A model generated the notes under the pieces. It was not told the DNA's origin. It did no database searches and saw only the letters and a program-made list of their open reading frames with translations. A DNA stretch of 64,000 bases, taken from positions 11,045-75,044 of the forward strand of contig CALKQT010000002.1 of assembly GCA_937990735.1 (NCBI GenBank), given 5' to 3'. The position numbers and the translations under genes are program-made. This document shows positions 47,632 through 56,332 of this stretch, piece after piece. Source of the DNA: an uncultured Campylobacter sp. (GTDB taxonomy: Bacteria > Campylobacterota > Campylobacteria > Campylobacterales > Campylobacteraceae). Within the stretch, counting starts at the first letter, position 1, and each line of letters begins with the position of its first letter.

Positions 47632-48371
47632 TGCACGCGCTCGAAGCTTTCGTAATGATCGGCGGTGTAGAAGATCAGTCCGTCGTTTGAAAATATCAGC
47701 CGCTTCGCGCCGCGCGCGCCGCCGCGATACTCGATATCGCACTCGCGCCAGATCCGCCCCTTTTTATCAGGCAATCTGCGCTCAAAATTGCCGAAGCGGT
47801 CGCCGCCGATGCTCTTGCCGCGCGCATATCGCCACAGATCGCCGCCCTGCCAACCAAGCTCGCCGGCCTGCTTTTTCGTGATAAAATTTTGCGGCAAAGA
47901 GCCCGTACGGCGGATATGAGCGCTCACGCACTCCCTGCTTACGCAGGGCTCGTCCGCGAGTTGATTTTTAGAATTTGCGGCGGGATTTTGGGAGTTTGAA
48001 GCTTCATAATCTGCGCTGCGCCGCCTGTAGACGTCCGCCTCATCTTTAGGATTTGCCGCGGCAGGCTCATTTACTTGCGGATGAGATTTTAAATCTCCTA
48101 GATCTGCTCCGCGCCCTGTCCCGCCGTCTGCGCTTCTTGCACCGCTCTCATCTTTTGCGCCGGCGCTGCTTGCAGGATTTTCGGAGCTTGAAACTTTACG
48201 ATCGGTGCCGCTTTTGATATCTTGCGCGCCGCTTTTACGCGACGCAGCATCCAGGGTTTTGGAGGTAAAAACCCGCTCATCTTTAGCCGCGGGGCTGCGC
48301 GAATTGGAGATGAAATTTAGCGCCAAAAGAAGTGCTACAAAAATTGCGAGCGGGATCAGCTTTTTTGCCAC
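47628..48371 (-). CDS. Membrane-anchored barnase-family ribonuclease
   Basis: A 247-residue protein from GTG 48371 with AAGG upstream; an ATG at 48455 inside dedA is also in frame. Residues ~3-23 are one hydrophobic helix, and ~25-150 a low-complexity Ser/Asp/Ala/Asn linker. The last ~95 residues are a barnase domain: LPQNFITKKQAGELGW, GKSIGGD, RIWRECDIEY, GGARGAKR, TADHYESF. The barnase catalytic Glu, two Arg, His and Lys are all present (about E210, R220, R224, H239 and K186), so it should be active. Followed by its inhibitor with a 4-base overlap. A helix then a linker suggests display outside the inner membrane. Confidence 0.88.
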   Translation of the reverse strand: MAKKLIPLAIFVALLLALNFISNSRSPAAKDERVFTSKTLDAASRKSGAQDIKSGTDRKVSSSENPASSAGAKDESGARSADGGTGRGADLGDLKSHPQVNEPAAANPKDEADVYRRRSADYEASNSQNPAANSKNQLADEPCVSRECVSAHIRRTGSLPQNFITKKQAGELGWQGGDLWRYARGKSIGGDRFGNFERRLPDKKGRIWRECDIEYRGGARGAKRLIFSNDGLIFYTADHYESFERVQ

Positions 48372-48373
48372 CG

Positions 48374-48937
48374 CTAGCCTTTTTTGCGGGTCGCGAAGCG
48401 AAAATAGAGCACGATCGCCGCTATTATCGCGCCTAGAGTCAGCGGAGCGATCCACGGCGCATCCTTAATGTGCACATAGAGCTCGCGCACGAAATCGCCC
48501 GCGTAGTAGCTCAGTAGCCCCACCACAAGCGCCCAAATGAGCGAGCTTACGACATTGATGACGCTAAATTTTAAAAACGAATATTTTGTGATGCCGATCG
48601 CGATCGGTACGAGGGTTTTGAGGCCGTATATAAATTTTTTGATTAAAATTATACGGTCGCCGTATTTACGAAATAAAATCTGCGCCAGAGCGAGGTTGCG
48701 ACGCTGTTTGCGCAGATACGGCATGATCTCTTTTTTATTGTAGCGGCTTACTAAAAACAGCCCCGAATCGCCTATGAAGTTCGATATGCAGGCGATTACG
48801 ATGCATAAGACGATATTGAGCTCGCCGGCCGAGCTTAGCACGCCCGCTGCCGCAAGCGCCAAAAATCCTCCTCCCAGCGAATACAAAAACAGTATCAGAT
48901 ACCCCCACGTATGGAGGTTTGCAAACATCGATTCCAT
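48374..48937 (-). CDS. DedA-family membrane protein
   Basis: A 187-residue protein with about five hydrophobic helices and the DedA/VTT core: FIGDSGLFLVSRYNKK, then FRKYGDRIILIKKFIYGLKTLVPIAIG and FSVINVVSSLIWALV. Family members move undecaprenyl phosphate or other lipids across the membrane. The stop lies three bases before the nuclease GTG, so the two may be cotranscribed. Confidence 0.87.
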   Translation of the reverse strand: MESMFANLHTWGYLILFLYSLGGGFLALAAAGVLSSAGELNIVLCIVIACISNFIGDSGLFLVSRYNKKEIMPYLRKQRRNLALAQILFRKYGDRIILIKKFIYGLKTLVPIAIGITKYSFLKFSVINVVSSLIWALVVGLLSYYAGDFVRELYVHIKDAPWIAPLTLGAIIAAIVLYFRFATRKKG

Positions 48938-49418
48938 CGAATCCTTTCATTAGATCGTATAAAATTCTATAAATTTTGACTAAAGCAGCTTTAAAATTCG
49001 GTGCGAAAACTTCACTCCAACGTCCCACGGACGCCACTTGATTTTGCTATGACATTAAATTTAAAATTCCGCGCAGCTGCCGCGAAATACAAAATTTCGC
49101 CGCAAAATATTAAGCGAAATTCTAAAATAAAATTTCTAGACATCAAGTAAAATCACCGCAAAATTTAGCGGTAAAATTTTGCAATTCTAAATTTAATGAC
49201 AAAATTTCGACTTCTTTAAAATTCAAAGTAACTTGCGAATTACACAGGATTTACGCGATATCTTCAAATGTCTCCTACCCCGCGAATTGCAATAAAATTG
49301 CGCACCCAAGTCTATTATTCTGCAGAAATCACGCGAGCAAAATTCCAAGCCGCTAATAAAACGCCCATAAAGCAAAATTTTTCGCTAAGCTATGCGCCTT
49401 AGCATCTTTAGCTAAATT
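48938..49418. other. 480-base spacer
   Basis: Dense in AAATTTT, AAAATTC and similar words, with no supported ORF on either strand. I see no RNA gene or clear terminator. Confidence 0.4.
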
Positions 49419-50000
49419 TTACTCATCTGCGCCGATTACTCGCATCAAAAGCGCATAGCCCTCAGTATTTGGATCAAAAGCGCGGTCATTTTTGGTCTCC
49501 AGCACCGAACCGCCCAGGCTCACGCCCGCAAACAGCCCGCCTTTATTCGTAAAGACGTACATATCTTGATTTAGCACATCTAAAGAGCCAGAATCGGCGC
49601 TGTAGTTACCTGCAACTGCCGTCGCATCGCCCGAAAGCGTGATTTGGGAATTTCGCATTTTTTGGATTACATCGTCATGCATTACGAAAATAACTAGATA
49701 ATTATCCTCATAGCCTATCTGAAGTCCTACGCTGGCGCTGCTGATCTCAGCGCCGCTTACGCTATGCGCGCCGTCATTATTATAGATGATGATCCCCTCG
49801 CCATACATTCCGCCTATGATGAAGCCCAGCTTCTTGACGCTCGGAAATATCACTATCGCGCGGGCTTGCTGCGCTAGGTATTTATACTGCGCGTTCGTGC
49901 GCATCACCGACGAATAAGCGCTCGCGCTATCAATGATGAGCTCATCCTCGGCAAATGCCGCATTAAAAAGCAAAAATAAAGCGATTATAAATTTTTTCAT
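49419..50000 (-). CDS. SYLF-domain (YSC84/DUF500) protein
   Basis: A 193-residue protein with a signal peptide (MKKFIIALFLLFNAAFAED). The SYLF pattern follows: AIVIFPSVKKLGFIIGGMYGEGI, SASVGLQIGYEDNYLVIFV and FTNKGGLFAGVSLGGSVL. SYLF domains bind lipids; the bacterial role is little known. It follows rny by 10 bases with AAGGAG. Confidence 0.88.
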   Translation of the reverse strand: MKKFIIALFLLFNAAFAEDELIIDSASAYSSVMRTNAQYKYLAQQARAIVIFPSVKKLGFIIGGMYGEGIIIYNNDGAHSVSGAEISSASVGLQIGYEDNYLVIFVMHDDVIQKMRNSQITLSGDATAVAGNYSADSGSLDVLNQDMYVFTNKGGLFAGVSLGGSVLETKNDRAFDPNTEGYALLMRVIGADE

Positions 50001-50010
50001 TTCATACTCC

Positions 50011-51564
50011 TTATTTGGCTATCTCAACCGCGCGAAGCTCGCGTATGACGTTAACCTTGATCTCGCCCGGGAATTGAACCTTATCTTGGATCTCCGAAGC
50101 GATCTCTTTAGCCACCAAAACCGCCTCATCGTCGTTCATGAGCTTGGCGTTTGCGATAACGCGGATTTCGCGACCTGCGTTGATCGCGTAGGCTTGCTTG
50201 ACGCCGGTTTTACTCATCGCGATCGCTTCGATGTCGCTAACGCGCTTTAGATAGCTCTCTAGCACCTCTCGTCTAGCGCCCGGGCGCGCGGCGCTTAGCG
50301 CGTCTGCGGCACAGACTGCGGCACTTTCTACGCTGGTAGCCTCCTCGTGACCGTGGTGGGCGTAGATAGCGTTTATCACCACCGGATGCTCTTTGTAGCG
50401 GCGGCAAACCTCGGCGCCAAGATCCACGTGCGAACCCTCGTATTCGTGAGTTAGCGCCTTTCCGATATCGTGAAGTAGGCCCGCTCGCTTAGCTAGCTTT
50501 TGATCTCCGCCCGTTTCTGCGGCGATGATGCCCGCAAGATGCGCGACTTCAAGGCTGTGCGCAAGGGCGTTCTGTCCGTAGCTCGCGCGAAATTTAAGCT
50601 TGCCGATGAGTTTTAAAATTTCCGGATGAATTTTGCTAAGACCTAGATCCATTACGATATTTTCGCCCTCTTCAGCGATGCTAGCTTCAAATTCGTCGCT
50701 TACTTTTTTGTAGATGTCCTCGATGCGCGCAGGTTGAATTCTGCCGTCCTCGATAAGAGTTTCGATAACGCGAACGGCGATGGCGCGGCGGTAGAGATTG
50801 TGCGAGCTTACGATGATCGCATTCGGGGTATCGTCGATGATGACGTCCACGCCAAGAGTCATCTCAAGCGCCTTTATATTGCGCCCCTCTTTGCCGATGA
50901 TGCGGCCTTTAAGCTCGTCATTTTTGATATTTACGACATTGATAAGTCTCTCGGCGGCAAACTCGCCCGCAAAGCGCGACGTAGCCTGCGCCAAAATATA
51001 ATTCGCCTTTTTTCGCGCCTCTTTTTTGGCTTCCTCTTCATATTTTCGCACGATGTGAGCGATGTCGGTGCGGCTTTGCTCCTCGACCTTTTTAAGCACC
51101 TGCGCGCGCGCCTCGTCCTGCGTAAAGCCCGCCACGCGCTCAAGCACCTTAAGCGCTTCAGCTAGCTTCTCTTCATAGCTTTTCTTTAAATTTGAGCCCT
51201 CTTCGTAGAGGAATTTCGCCTCTTTTTTGGCGCTTTCGAGCTCTTTCTTGCTGTCTTTTAAAATTTCTTGCTCGGTTAGAAGCGCGTGCTCCTTTTTGCC
51301 GAGCTCGTCAAATTTAACGTTAAATTCTTTCTGCAGTTTGCTTGCCTTATCTTCGTATTTTTTCTTCGCTTCAAACTCCGCTTCCTGCACCGAAATTTTA
51401 GAATTTCGCAAGATGCCCTCGGCTTCAAATTCTATAGCTTTGGCTTTAGCTTTAGCTTGTTCTACGAAAAAATCGTAATTGGCGTTATTGATCTTTCTAG
51501 CTACTAAGTATCCTATGCCAGCGCCCGCCGCAAGAGCGCACAAGGCGATTAAAATCTCTATCAT
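50011..51564 (-). CDS. rny: Ribonuclease Y
   Basis: A 517-residue enzyme: an N-terminal membrane helix (MIEILIALCALAAGAGIGYLV), a long coiled coil to residue ~200, a KH domain (GRIIGKEGRNIKALEMTLGVDVIID) and an HD domain (HSLEVAHLAGIIA, LLHDIGKALTHE). It starts mRNA decay at the membrane. Its start overlaps the cyclo-ligase gene by 68 bases. Confidence 0.96.
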   Translation of the reverse strand: MIEILIALCALAAGAGIGYLVARKINNANYDFFVEQAKAKAKAIEFEAEGILRNSKISVQEAEFEAKKKYEDKASKLQKEFNVKFDELGKKEHALLTEQEILKDSKKELESAKKEAKFLYEEGSNLKKSYEEKLAEALKVLERVAGFTQDEARAQVLKKVEEQSRTDIAHIVRKYEEEAKKEARKKANYILAQATSRFAGEFAAERLINVVNIKNDELKGRIIGKEGRNIKALEMTLGVDVIIDDTPNAIIVSSHNLYRRAIAVRVIETLIEDGRIQPARIEDIYKKVSDEFEASIAEEGENIVMDLGLSKIHPEILKLIGKLKFRASYGQNALAHSLEVAHLAGIIAAETGGDQKLAKRAGLLHDIGKALTHEYEGSHVDLGAEVCRRYKEHPVVINAIYAHHGHEEATSVESAAVCAADALSAARPGARREVLESYLKRVSDIEAIAMSKTGVKQAYAINAGREIRVIANAKLMNDDEAVLVAKEIASEIQDKVQFPGEIKVNVIRELRAVEIAK

Positions 51565-52114
51565 ACTTTCCTCTTTTTAGGTAATTTTGGCTCGGAGTTA
51601 TGTAAAAATCGCCCTTTACGTCGTGATCAAGCGATAAAATTTCGCTGCAAAAGCAGTCTTTTATACTCACGAACGCGATTGCGGGCTTAAGCTTCAGACC
51701 TGAAAAAAACATATCGTAAAATCCTTTCCCATGTCCTATTCTAGCCATTGCACCATCCACTCCGATAGCTGGAACCACGGCTAGATCGACCTTTTTAAAA
51801 TACCCGTTTTGCGGAAGCGTCTGGCGCAATCCAAAGCATGAAATTTTAAAAGGCTGGCGCAATCTTACCATTTTTAAGCTAATATCCACCATAAACGGAA
51901 CGTAAAATTCGCAGCTTTTTGATAGCTTTTTTCTTAAAATCAAAACGTTCGGCTCGTAGCTCATCGGCAAAAATATTAAAATTTTACGCGCTTTTAAAAA
52001 TTTTATCAGCCGCTCAAGCCGCCATAAAAGTGCGTAATGCTCGCATCTAGCTGCGCGCGCGGCGTGAGATTTTAAGCGCGATTTGCAAATTGCTCTAAAT
52101 TCATTCTTTTGCAT
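51497..52114 (-). CDS. 5-formyltetrahydrofolate cyclo-ligase
   Basis: A 205-residue protein with FLPMSYEPNV, VDLAVVPAIGVD and the signature RIGHGKGFYDMFFSGL, followed by FYITPSQNY. It converts 5-formyl-THF to 5,10-methenyl-THF using ATP. The C-terminal ~22 residues overlap rny in another frame, an unusually long overlap also implying coupling. Confidence 0.87.
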   Translation of the reverse strand: MQKNEFRAICKSRLKSHAARAARCEHYALLWRLERLIKFLKARKILIFLPMSYEPNVLILRKKLSKSCEFYVPFMVDISLKMVRLRQPFKISCFGLRQTLPQNGYFKKVDLAVVPAIGVDGAMARIGHGKGFYDMFFSGLKLKPAIAFVSIKDCFCSEILSLDHDVKGDFYITPSQNYLKRGKYDRDFNRLVRSCGGRWHRILSS

Positions 52115-52162
52115 AGCTTAAGCCTTTTATAAAATTTTAACGCTTATTTTAGCTAGTTTTTG

Positions 52163-52168
52163 TATAAT
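52163..52168 (+). promoter_or_regulatory. -10 box of the thioredoxin-like gene
   Basis: TGTATAAT 27 bases before the ATG at 52195, with AAGG between. It should drive the tlpA-like and ftsY genes. Confidence 0.5.
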
Positions 52169-52194
52169 CTTGCGATTAAATTTTAAGGTTTATT

Positions 52195-52776
52195 ATGAAA
52201 TTTCGTTTTTTTCTAGCGCTTTTTACGGCTGTTTTGTTTCTTGCGGGTTGCGGCGATGATGAGGATAAAAAATTAAGCGATACCCCGACCGAGGCCAATG
52301 CCACGCAGCCTCAGTCAGAAACCGAAGCCGTAATCCAGGTCGATTATACCGCTCCTTTTACACTTCAGCTAAGTAACGGAAAAATTTTAAATATGCAAAA
52401 GACGAAGCAGGGTTTTCGAATCGATAATAACTCCACCGTGACGGTATTTGCGTTTTTTACGCCGTGGTGCGACGCCTGCGCCGTGCAGGTAAGCGCACTA
52501 AATGCCGCCAAACAAGCCTACTCCGGCAAGCTTGACATAATTGGCGTGATGATCGGTGATGCAAATTTAGACGATGCAAAAAATTACGCAAGCGCGCACG
52601 AAGTAAATTACGCGATCGCTTACGGCGAAGGGACGGACTTTTTTACAAAGGCGCTAGGCGGCATAAACGAAGTGCCGTATATGGCGATCTACGACGAAAA
52701 GGGCGAGTTTAGCGCGCAGTATTTCGGGCTGATGCCGGAAGAAATTTTAATGACCGAATTGGAGAAAATTTTCTGA
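52195..52776 (+). CDS. TlpA-like thioredoxin lipoprotein
   Basis: A 193-residue protein with lipobox FLAGC and a Glu/Thr linker to residue ~55. The thioredoxin fold carries FFTPWCDACAVQVSAL, with a CDAC redox centre, and the cis-Pro stretch INEVPYMAIYDEKG. It probably reduces or oxidises envelope protein disulfides. It overlaps ftsY by one base. Confidence 0.88.
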   Translation: MKFRFFLALFTAVLFLAGCGDDEDKKLSDTPTEANATQPQSETEAVIQVDYTAPFTLQLSNGKILNMQKTKQGFRIDNNSTVTVFAFFTPWCDACAVQVSALNAAKQAYSGKLDIIGVMIGDANLDDAKNYASAHEVNYAIAYGEGTDFFTKALGGINEVPYMAIYDEKGEFSAQYFGLMPEEILMTELEKIF

Positions 52777-53639
52777 TGTTCGAATTTTTTAAAAAAGGGC
52801 TTAGCAAGACCATAGACGCGATGCGAGGGGCAAAGAGCGAAGATAAAATTTCAAAAGAAATTTTAGAAGAGATGCTGCTTGAAGCCGACGTAGGCTACGA
52901 ACTTGTAGAGGAAATTTTAGAAAAACTGCCCGCAAAAAAGCTAGTCGCAAAAGACGATCTTAAGAGCGTTTTGAAGAGCTATTTCGATTATGAGATCGCT
53001 AAACCTGCGGATGAGAAGCCGTTCGTAGAGCTCATCATCGGCGTAAACGGCGCGGGCAAAACTACAACAACCGCAAAGCTTGCAAATTTATATAAAAATA
53101 GCGGCAAGAGCGTGATTTTAGGCGCATGCGATACCTTTCGCGCGGGCGCGGTCGAGCAATTAAAAAAATGGGCGCAAATTCTAAATCTACCGATCGTAGC
53201 GACCGCGCAGGGGCACGATCCCGCTGCCGTGGCGTTTGACACCGTAAGCTCGGCTAGCGCTAAGAGGATTGATCGTGTCCTGATCGACACCGCCGGACGC
53301 TTGCAAAATCAGAAAAATTTAGCCGCAGAGCTAGAGAAAATCGTGCGAATATGTGATCGCGCAAAAAGCGGCGCACCGCACCGAAAGATCATCGTGCTGG
53401 ACGCTACTCAGGGCAATCACAGCGTCGCGCAAGCCAAGGCGTTCAACGAGATCATAAGGCTCGACGGCATCATCATCACGAAGCTCGACGGCACGCCCAA
53501 AGGCGGCGCGCTTTTCGCTATAGCGCGCGAACTGCGACTACCGATACTTTTCGTAGGCGTGGGCGAGCGGATGGAGGATTTAGCGGAATTTAACTCGGAT
53601 CAGTTCGTAGAGACGCTGGTGGATGGGATTTACGCTTAA
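52776..53639 (+). CDS. ftsY: Signal recognition particle receptor FtsY
   Basis: A 287-residue SRP-type GTPase (NG domain, no long acidic A domain): GVNGAGKTTTTAKLA, DTFRAGAVEQL, DTAGRLQNQKNL, TKLDGTPKGGAL and FVGVGERMEDL. It docks ribosome-SRP complexes at the membrane. Confidence 0.97.
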   Translation: MFEFFKKGLSKTIDAMRGAKSEDKISKEILEEMLLEADVGYELVEEILEKLPAKKLVAKDDLKSVLKSYFDYEIAKPADEKPFVELIIGVNGAGKTTTTAKLANLYKNSGKSVILGACDTFRAGAVEQLKKWAQILNLPIVATAQGHDPAAVAFDTVSSASAKRIDRVLIDTAGRLQNQKNLAAELEKIVRICDRAKSGAPHRKIIVLDATQGNHSVAQAKAFNEIIRLDGIIITKLDGTPKGGALFAIARELRLPILFVGVGERMEDLAEFNSDQFVETLVDGIYA

Positions 53640-53796
53640 ACTCTGCGTGTCTGCGTAAATTTCTATTCATATTCTCGCTAAACAAGTTCAAATTTTAGGC
53701 GCCGAAATGCTCGGCAAATTTTGCCGCTCGATTATCTTAGAATAAATTTTACTTATAATTTTACGATTTTCGTTTTAGAATTTTACAAAATTTTCA

Positions 53797-53872
53797 CTCA
53801 TGTACACTGCATAAAAAACCCGCTCACCCGCGTCCGTTCGCACCAAAATATGTATAAAATCCCTCCGCCTGC
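53797..53872 (-). repeat. Diverged copy of the 3' end of the DUF1963-like gene
   Basis: On the minus strand this encodes GGILYIFWCERTRVSGFFMQ then CT and a stop. It is nearly identical in protein to the end of the gene at 54362 (one Val/Ile and one Ala/Gly change), with several DNA differences. Upstream of it the coding sequence is lost. It is the tail of a former duplicate. Confidence 0.75.
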
Positions 53873-53884
53873 AACGCGGCGTGC

Positions 53885-54337
53885 TTATAAGAATTCTTCA
53901 ATGATCTCAAGCCGCTTAAATTTTACGGTTATCCTCTGCCCGCTCGCAAAGATAAAATCATACTCGCAAACGCCTCTAGGCTTTAGCGAAAATTGATGAA
54001 CTATTAGATCGTTATTTTTAAAGCTCTTGTTGTCCGTTTTGAAGCGGACAGCTAGGACGTTTTTGAAAACAAATTTAAAATTTCTATCCCCATATGGCGA
54101 TAAAAATTTCATCGCTAGTCTATCTTCATTTTTTAAAATGCCAAATTTAAATTCAGTCAAAACGGCGTCGTGAAGGGTCTCTTTCGTATTAAACAGATAC
54201 CTTTTCGGATCCAAGACAAACTGCCTGATAGGCTTTGCTATTTCGTTTTCATTCTTGCGAAGCGACTTAAAATAATCGTCAAAATACCAGATATTGCCCC
54301 TTCTTTTTATTTTTGCCGTGATCATCCGTCTGTCCAT
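53885..54337 (-). CDS. Hypothetical protein between two copies of a gene tail
   Basis: A 150-residue basic, soluble protein starting MDRRMITAKIKRRGNIWYFDDYF; Met5 is an alternative start. It is AT-richer than its neighbours and rich in Lys, Phe and Asn, with strand-like segments (FKFVFKNVLAVRFK, YDFIFASGQRITVKF). No family recognised. It lies 24 bases after the DUF1963-like gene and just before a copy of that gene's tail. Confidence 0.6.
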   Translation of the reverse strand: MDRRMITAKIKRRGNIWYFDDYFKSLRKNENEIAKPIRQFVLDPKRYLFNTKETLHDAVLTEFKFGILKNEDRLAMKFLSPYGDRNFKFVFKNVLAVRFKTDNKSFKNNDLIVHQFSLKPRGVCEYDFIFASGQRITVKFKRLEIIEEFL

Positions 54338-54361
54338 TTGCGCGCCTTTCTTAAATTTTAC

Positions 54362-55678
54362 TCACGTGCACTGCATGAAAAACGCGCTCACCCGCGTCCG
54401 CTCGCACCAAAACACGTACAAGATCCCGCCGCTGCCGAACATCACCTCGCCGCCTTGCTCGCAGCTTGGAAGCTCGCTATCAAGCTGCATCAAAAACTCC
54501 ATCTTTTCGCCGCATATCGGACAGCGCGGCACCGAGGCGCCCTGTATCCACGAGGGCTCGCCGCCGATGCGCGCGAGGTTTTGCCTGCTGTTTGACATCC
54601 CCCAGTCCTGAGCCACCCAGCGCGCGGGCGTAGGCGCAAGCGCGACCTCGCACTCCTTTATCGGCTTGTCCTGCACGTATTCTACCTGCGTCCGCTCGCC
54701 GATACGTCGCGGCATACCCTGCGCGTCGTGCTCGTAAAAGACTACCTCGCCCTCGTTTATCTCTCTGACGTGCGCGGCGAGGATTAGGCGAGGCAGCGAG
54801 CGTACGGGCAGTTCACGGGGCAGCGGATCAAGCGTGATGAGATGAAATAGCGGATTTTGCACATCGCCGTCCGCCTCATCCAAAACCCCGCCGAGCTTAT
54901 ATCCCGCCTCGCCGCCCTCAAACCGCCAGGTCGGATGGTGCTTCGCCAGATGCGGCGCATAGGGCGCGCCGAAATAGCCGCGCGGAAAGATTATATGATA
55001 CACGCGCTGGCTGCAGTATCTTTTGAGCCTGAATTTCTCGCCGCCAAAGCTTATTTCATAGTTCGGCGCTTTTTGTGATTTATCGGCGGCTAGCTCGTTT
55101 GAGTTAAATTTAGAGCCGTGTTCAGCTGCGCACGCTTTAAAATTTTGGCTCGCTGCCGATTTTAACTCGCCAGCGTTAAATTTAACGGCGCTTGCCGCAT
55201 CGCACGCTTCATCTAAATTTTTACGCGATACGTCGCGCTCATCCGCTTGCAACGACGCTGAAGTACCGCCGCCCGGCTCGTTTGACATCTGCGATATGTC
55301 GCGCTCGCTAGGTTGGGTTTGCTTGGCGCCGCCGCATTTGCCCGCATCCATTTTTAAAATTTCATCCGCTGCCGCTTGAGCCGCACCGTCTGCGTAAAAT
55401 TTTGCCCGCTCAAAAGTAAATCCCACGGCCTCTAGCCAGTAGCCTATATATTCGAGCAAATCGCACGGGCGATCGAAAAAATCCTCCGCAAGCGCGAACT
55501 TGCAGGCAAATTTTATATTTCGCGGATCGCGGGTTTGCAGCAGACAGCTAAAAATTTTTTGCTTATCGTCTTTGCTCGTCTGCGGATCCGCAAACTTCTC
55601 GCGCCAGAACTTTGAGCTCTCGTAACTAAGCCCGCGCCACGGATACTCCGCGTAATACGCACTCTCGTTCGGCTGCAA
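54362..55678 (-). CDS. DUF1963-like protein, main part after an in-frame stop
   Basis: A 438-codon frame. The C-terminal part has RIGGEPSWIQGASVPRCPIC, GEKMEFLMQLDSELP and GSGGILYVFWCE, the pattern of DUF1963/YwqG proteins including its CPxC pair. Residues ~95-200 are a low-complexity insert (KCGGAKQTQPSER, KFNAGELKSAASQNF, KFNSNELAADKSQK). The first usable start is TTG 55678 without a good ribosome site. It is in the same frame as the ORF at 55688-56140, separated by one TAG, so both are probably parts of one gene. Confidence 0.65.
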   Translation of the reverse strand: MQPNESAYYAEYPWRGLSYESSKFWREKFADPQTSKDDKQKIFSCLLQTRDPRNIKFACKFALAEDFFDRPCDLLEYIGYWLEAVGFTFERAKFYADGAAQAAADEILKMDAGKCGGAKQTQPSERDISQMSNEPGGGTSASLQADERDVSRKNLDEACDAASAVKFNAGELKSAASQNFKACAAEHGSKFNSNELAADKSQKAPNYEISFGGEKFRLKRYCSQRVYHIIFPRGYFGAPYAPHLAKHHPTWRFEGGEAGYKLGGVLDEADGDVQNPLFHLITLDPLPRELPVRSLPRLILAAHVREINEGEVVFYEHDAQGMPRRIGERTQVEYVQDKPIKECEVALAPTPARWVAQDWGMSNSRQNLARIGGEPSWIQGASVPRCPICGEKMEFLMQLDSELPSCEQGGEVMFGSGGILYVFWCERTRVSAFFMQCT

Positions 55679-55687
55679 CTTAAAAAG

Positions 55688-56140
55688 CTAGTCCAGATAC
55701 GGGTGCAAAAGCGGCGCGAACTCGAGACTTGCCGCTGCGATGACCTCTTCGGCGTTTTTCCAGCGTGCGCTTTTTTCATCTCTGCCGCGTTGCCATGCGC
55801 TTTCGCCCCTGCATTCGTCCGCCCGCGCCGAGCGCGCATTCTCTCCCGTCTGGATCGCGCTTTTGCTATGCTGCGTTTTGCGCCCCTGCGCCGCCTCCTC
55901 GCGTAAAATTTCAACCGCCGTAGCGATCAAAGCTTTAAAATCCTCCTCGCCCACGTAGCCCATAGCATCCTTTAGCAGCGTGCGGCCGTCCCTCCGCCCG
56001 CACAGCAGGCTGTCCGCTAGCGCGAAATACGCCGTCTCGTCGCCTTGCAGCCGCCAAAACCGCTCGTATAAATCAGGCATTCTAAAGCCGTCGCGTTCGA
56101 AATCTTGCACCAAGCTTAGCGCCTCGTCCCGCTTACCCAT
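55688..56140 (-). pseudogene. N-terminal part of the DUF1963-like gene, cut by TAG
   Basis: A 150-codon frame with a normal-looking start (MGKRDEALSLVQDF). It ends in PLLHPYLD followed by TAG at 55688-55690, and the same frame goes on as LFKLQPNESAYYAEYPWRG. A GAG-to-TAG change (YLD-E-LFKLQPNE) would explain the break. Residues ~100-130 are another low-complexity insert (GENARSARADECRGES). Either a nonsense mutation or a real split. Confidence 0.6.
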
Positions 56141-56286
56141 CTTGCCATCCTTACTTTTGAAATTTTATTTTGATAATTCTAGCGTAAATTTAGGTTAAAT
56201 TTTGAAGGCGGCTTATTTTATATGTCGAAATTCTATGGAAAAATATGGGAGATTAAATTCAGTGGCGAATTAAATTTTAAAAGTAC

Positions 56287-56308
56287 GCCGAGCCCCGTAG
56301 AGCTCGGC
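56287..56308 (-). terminator. brnQ terminator
   Basis: GCCGAGC/GCTCGGC stem with an 8-base loop, 24 bases after the brnQ stop, followed on the minus strand by GTACTTTT. Confidence 0.65.
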
Positions 56309-56332
56309 TAAATTTTAAAATAGCTCTTAAAT

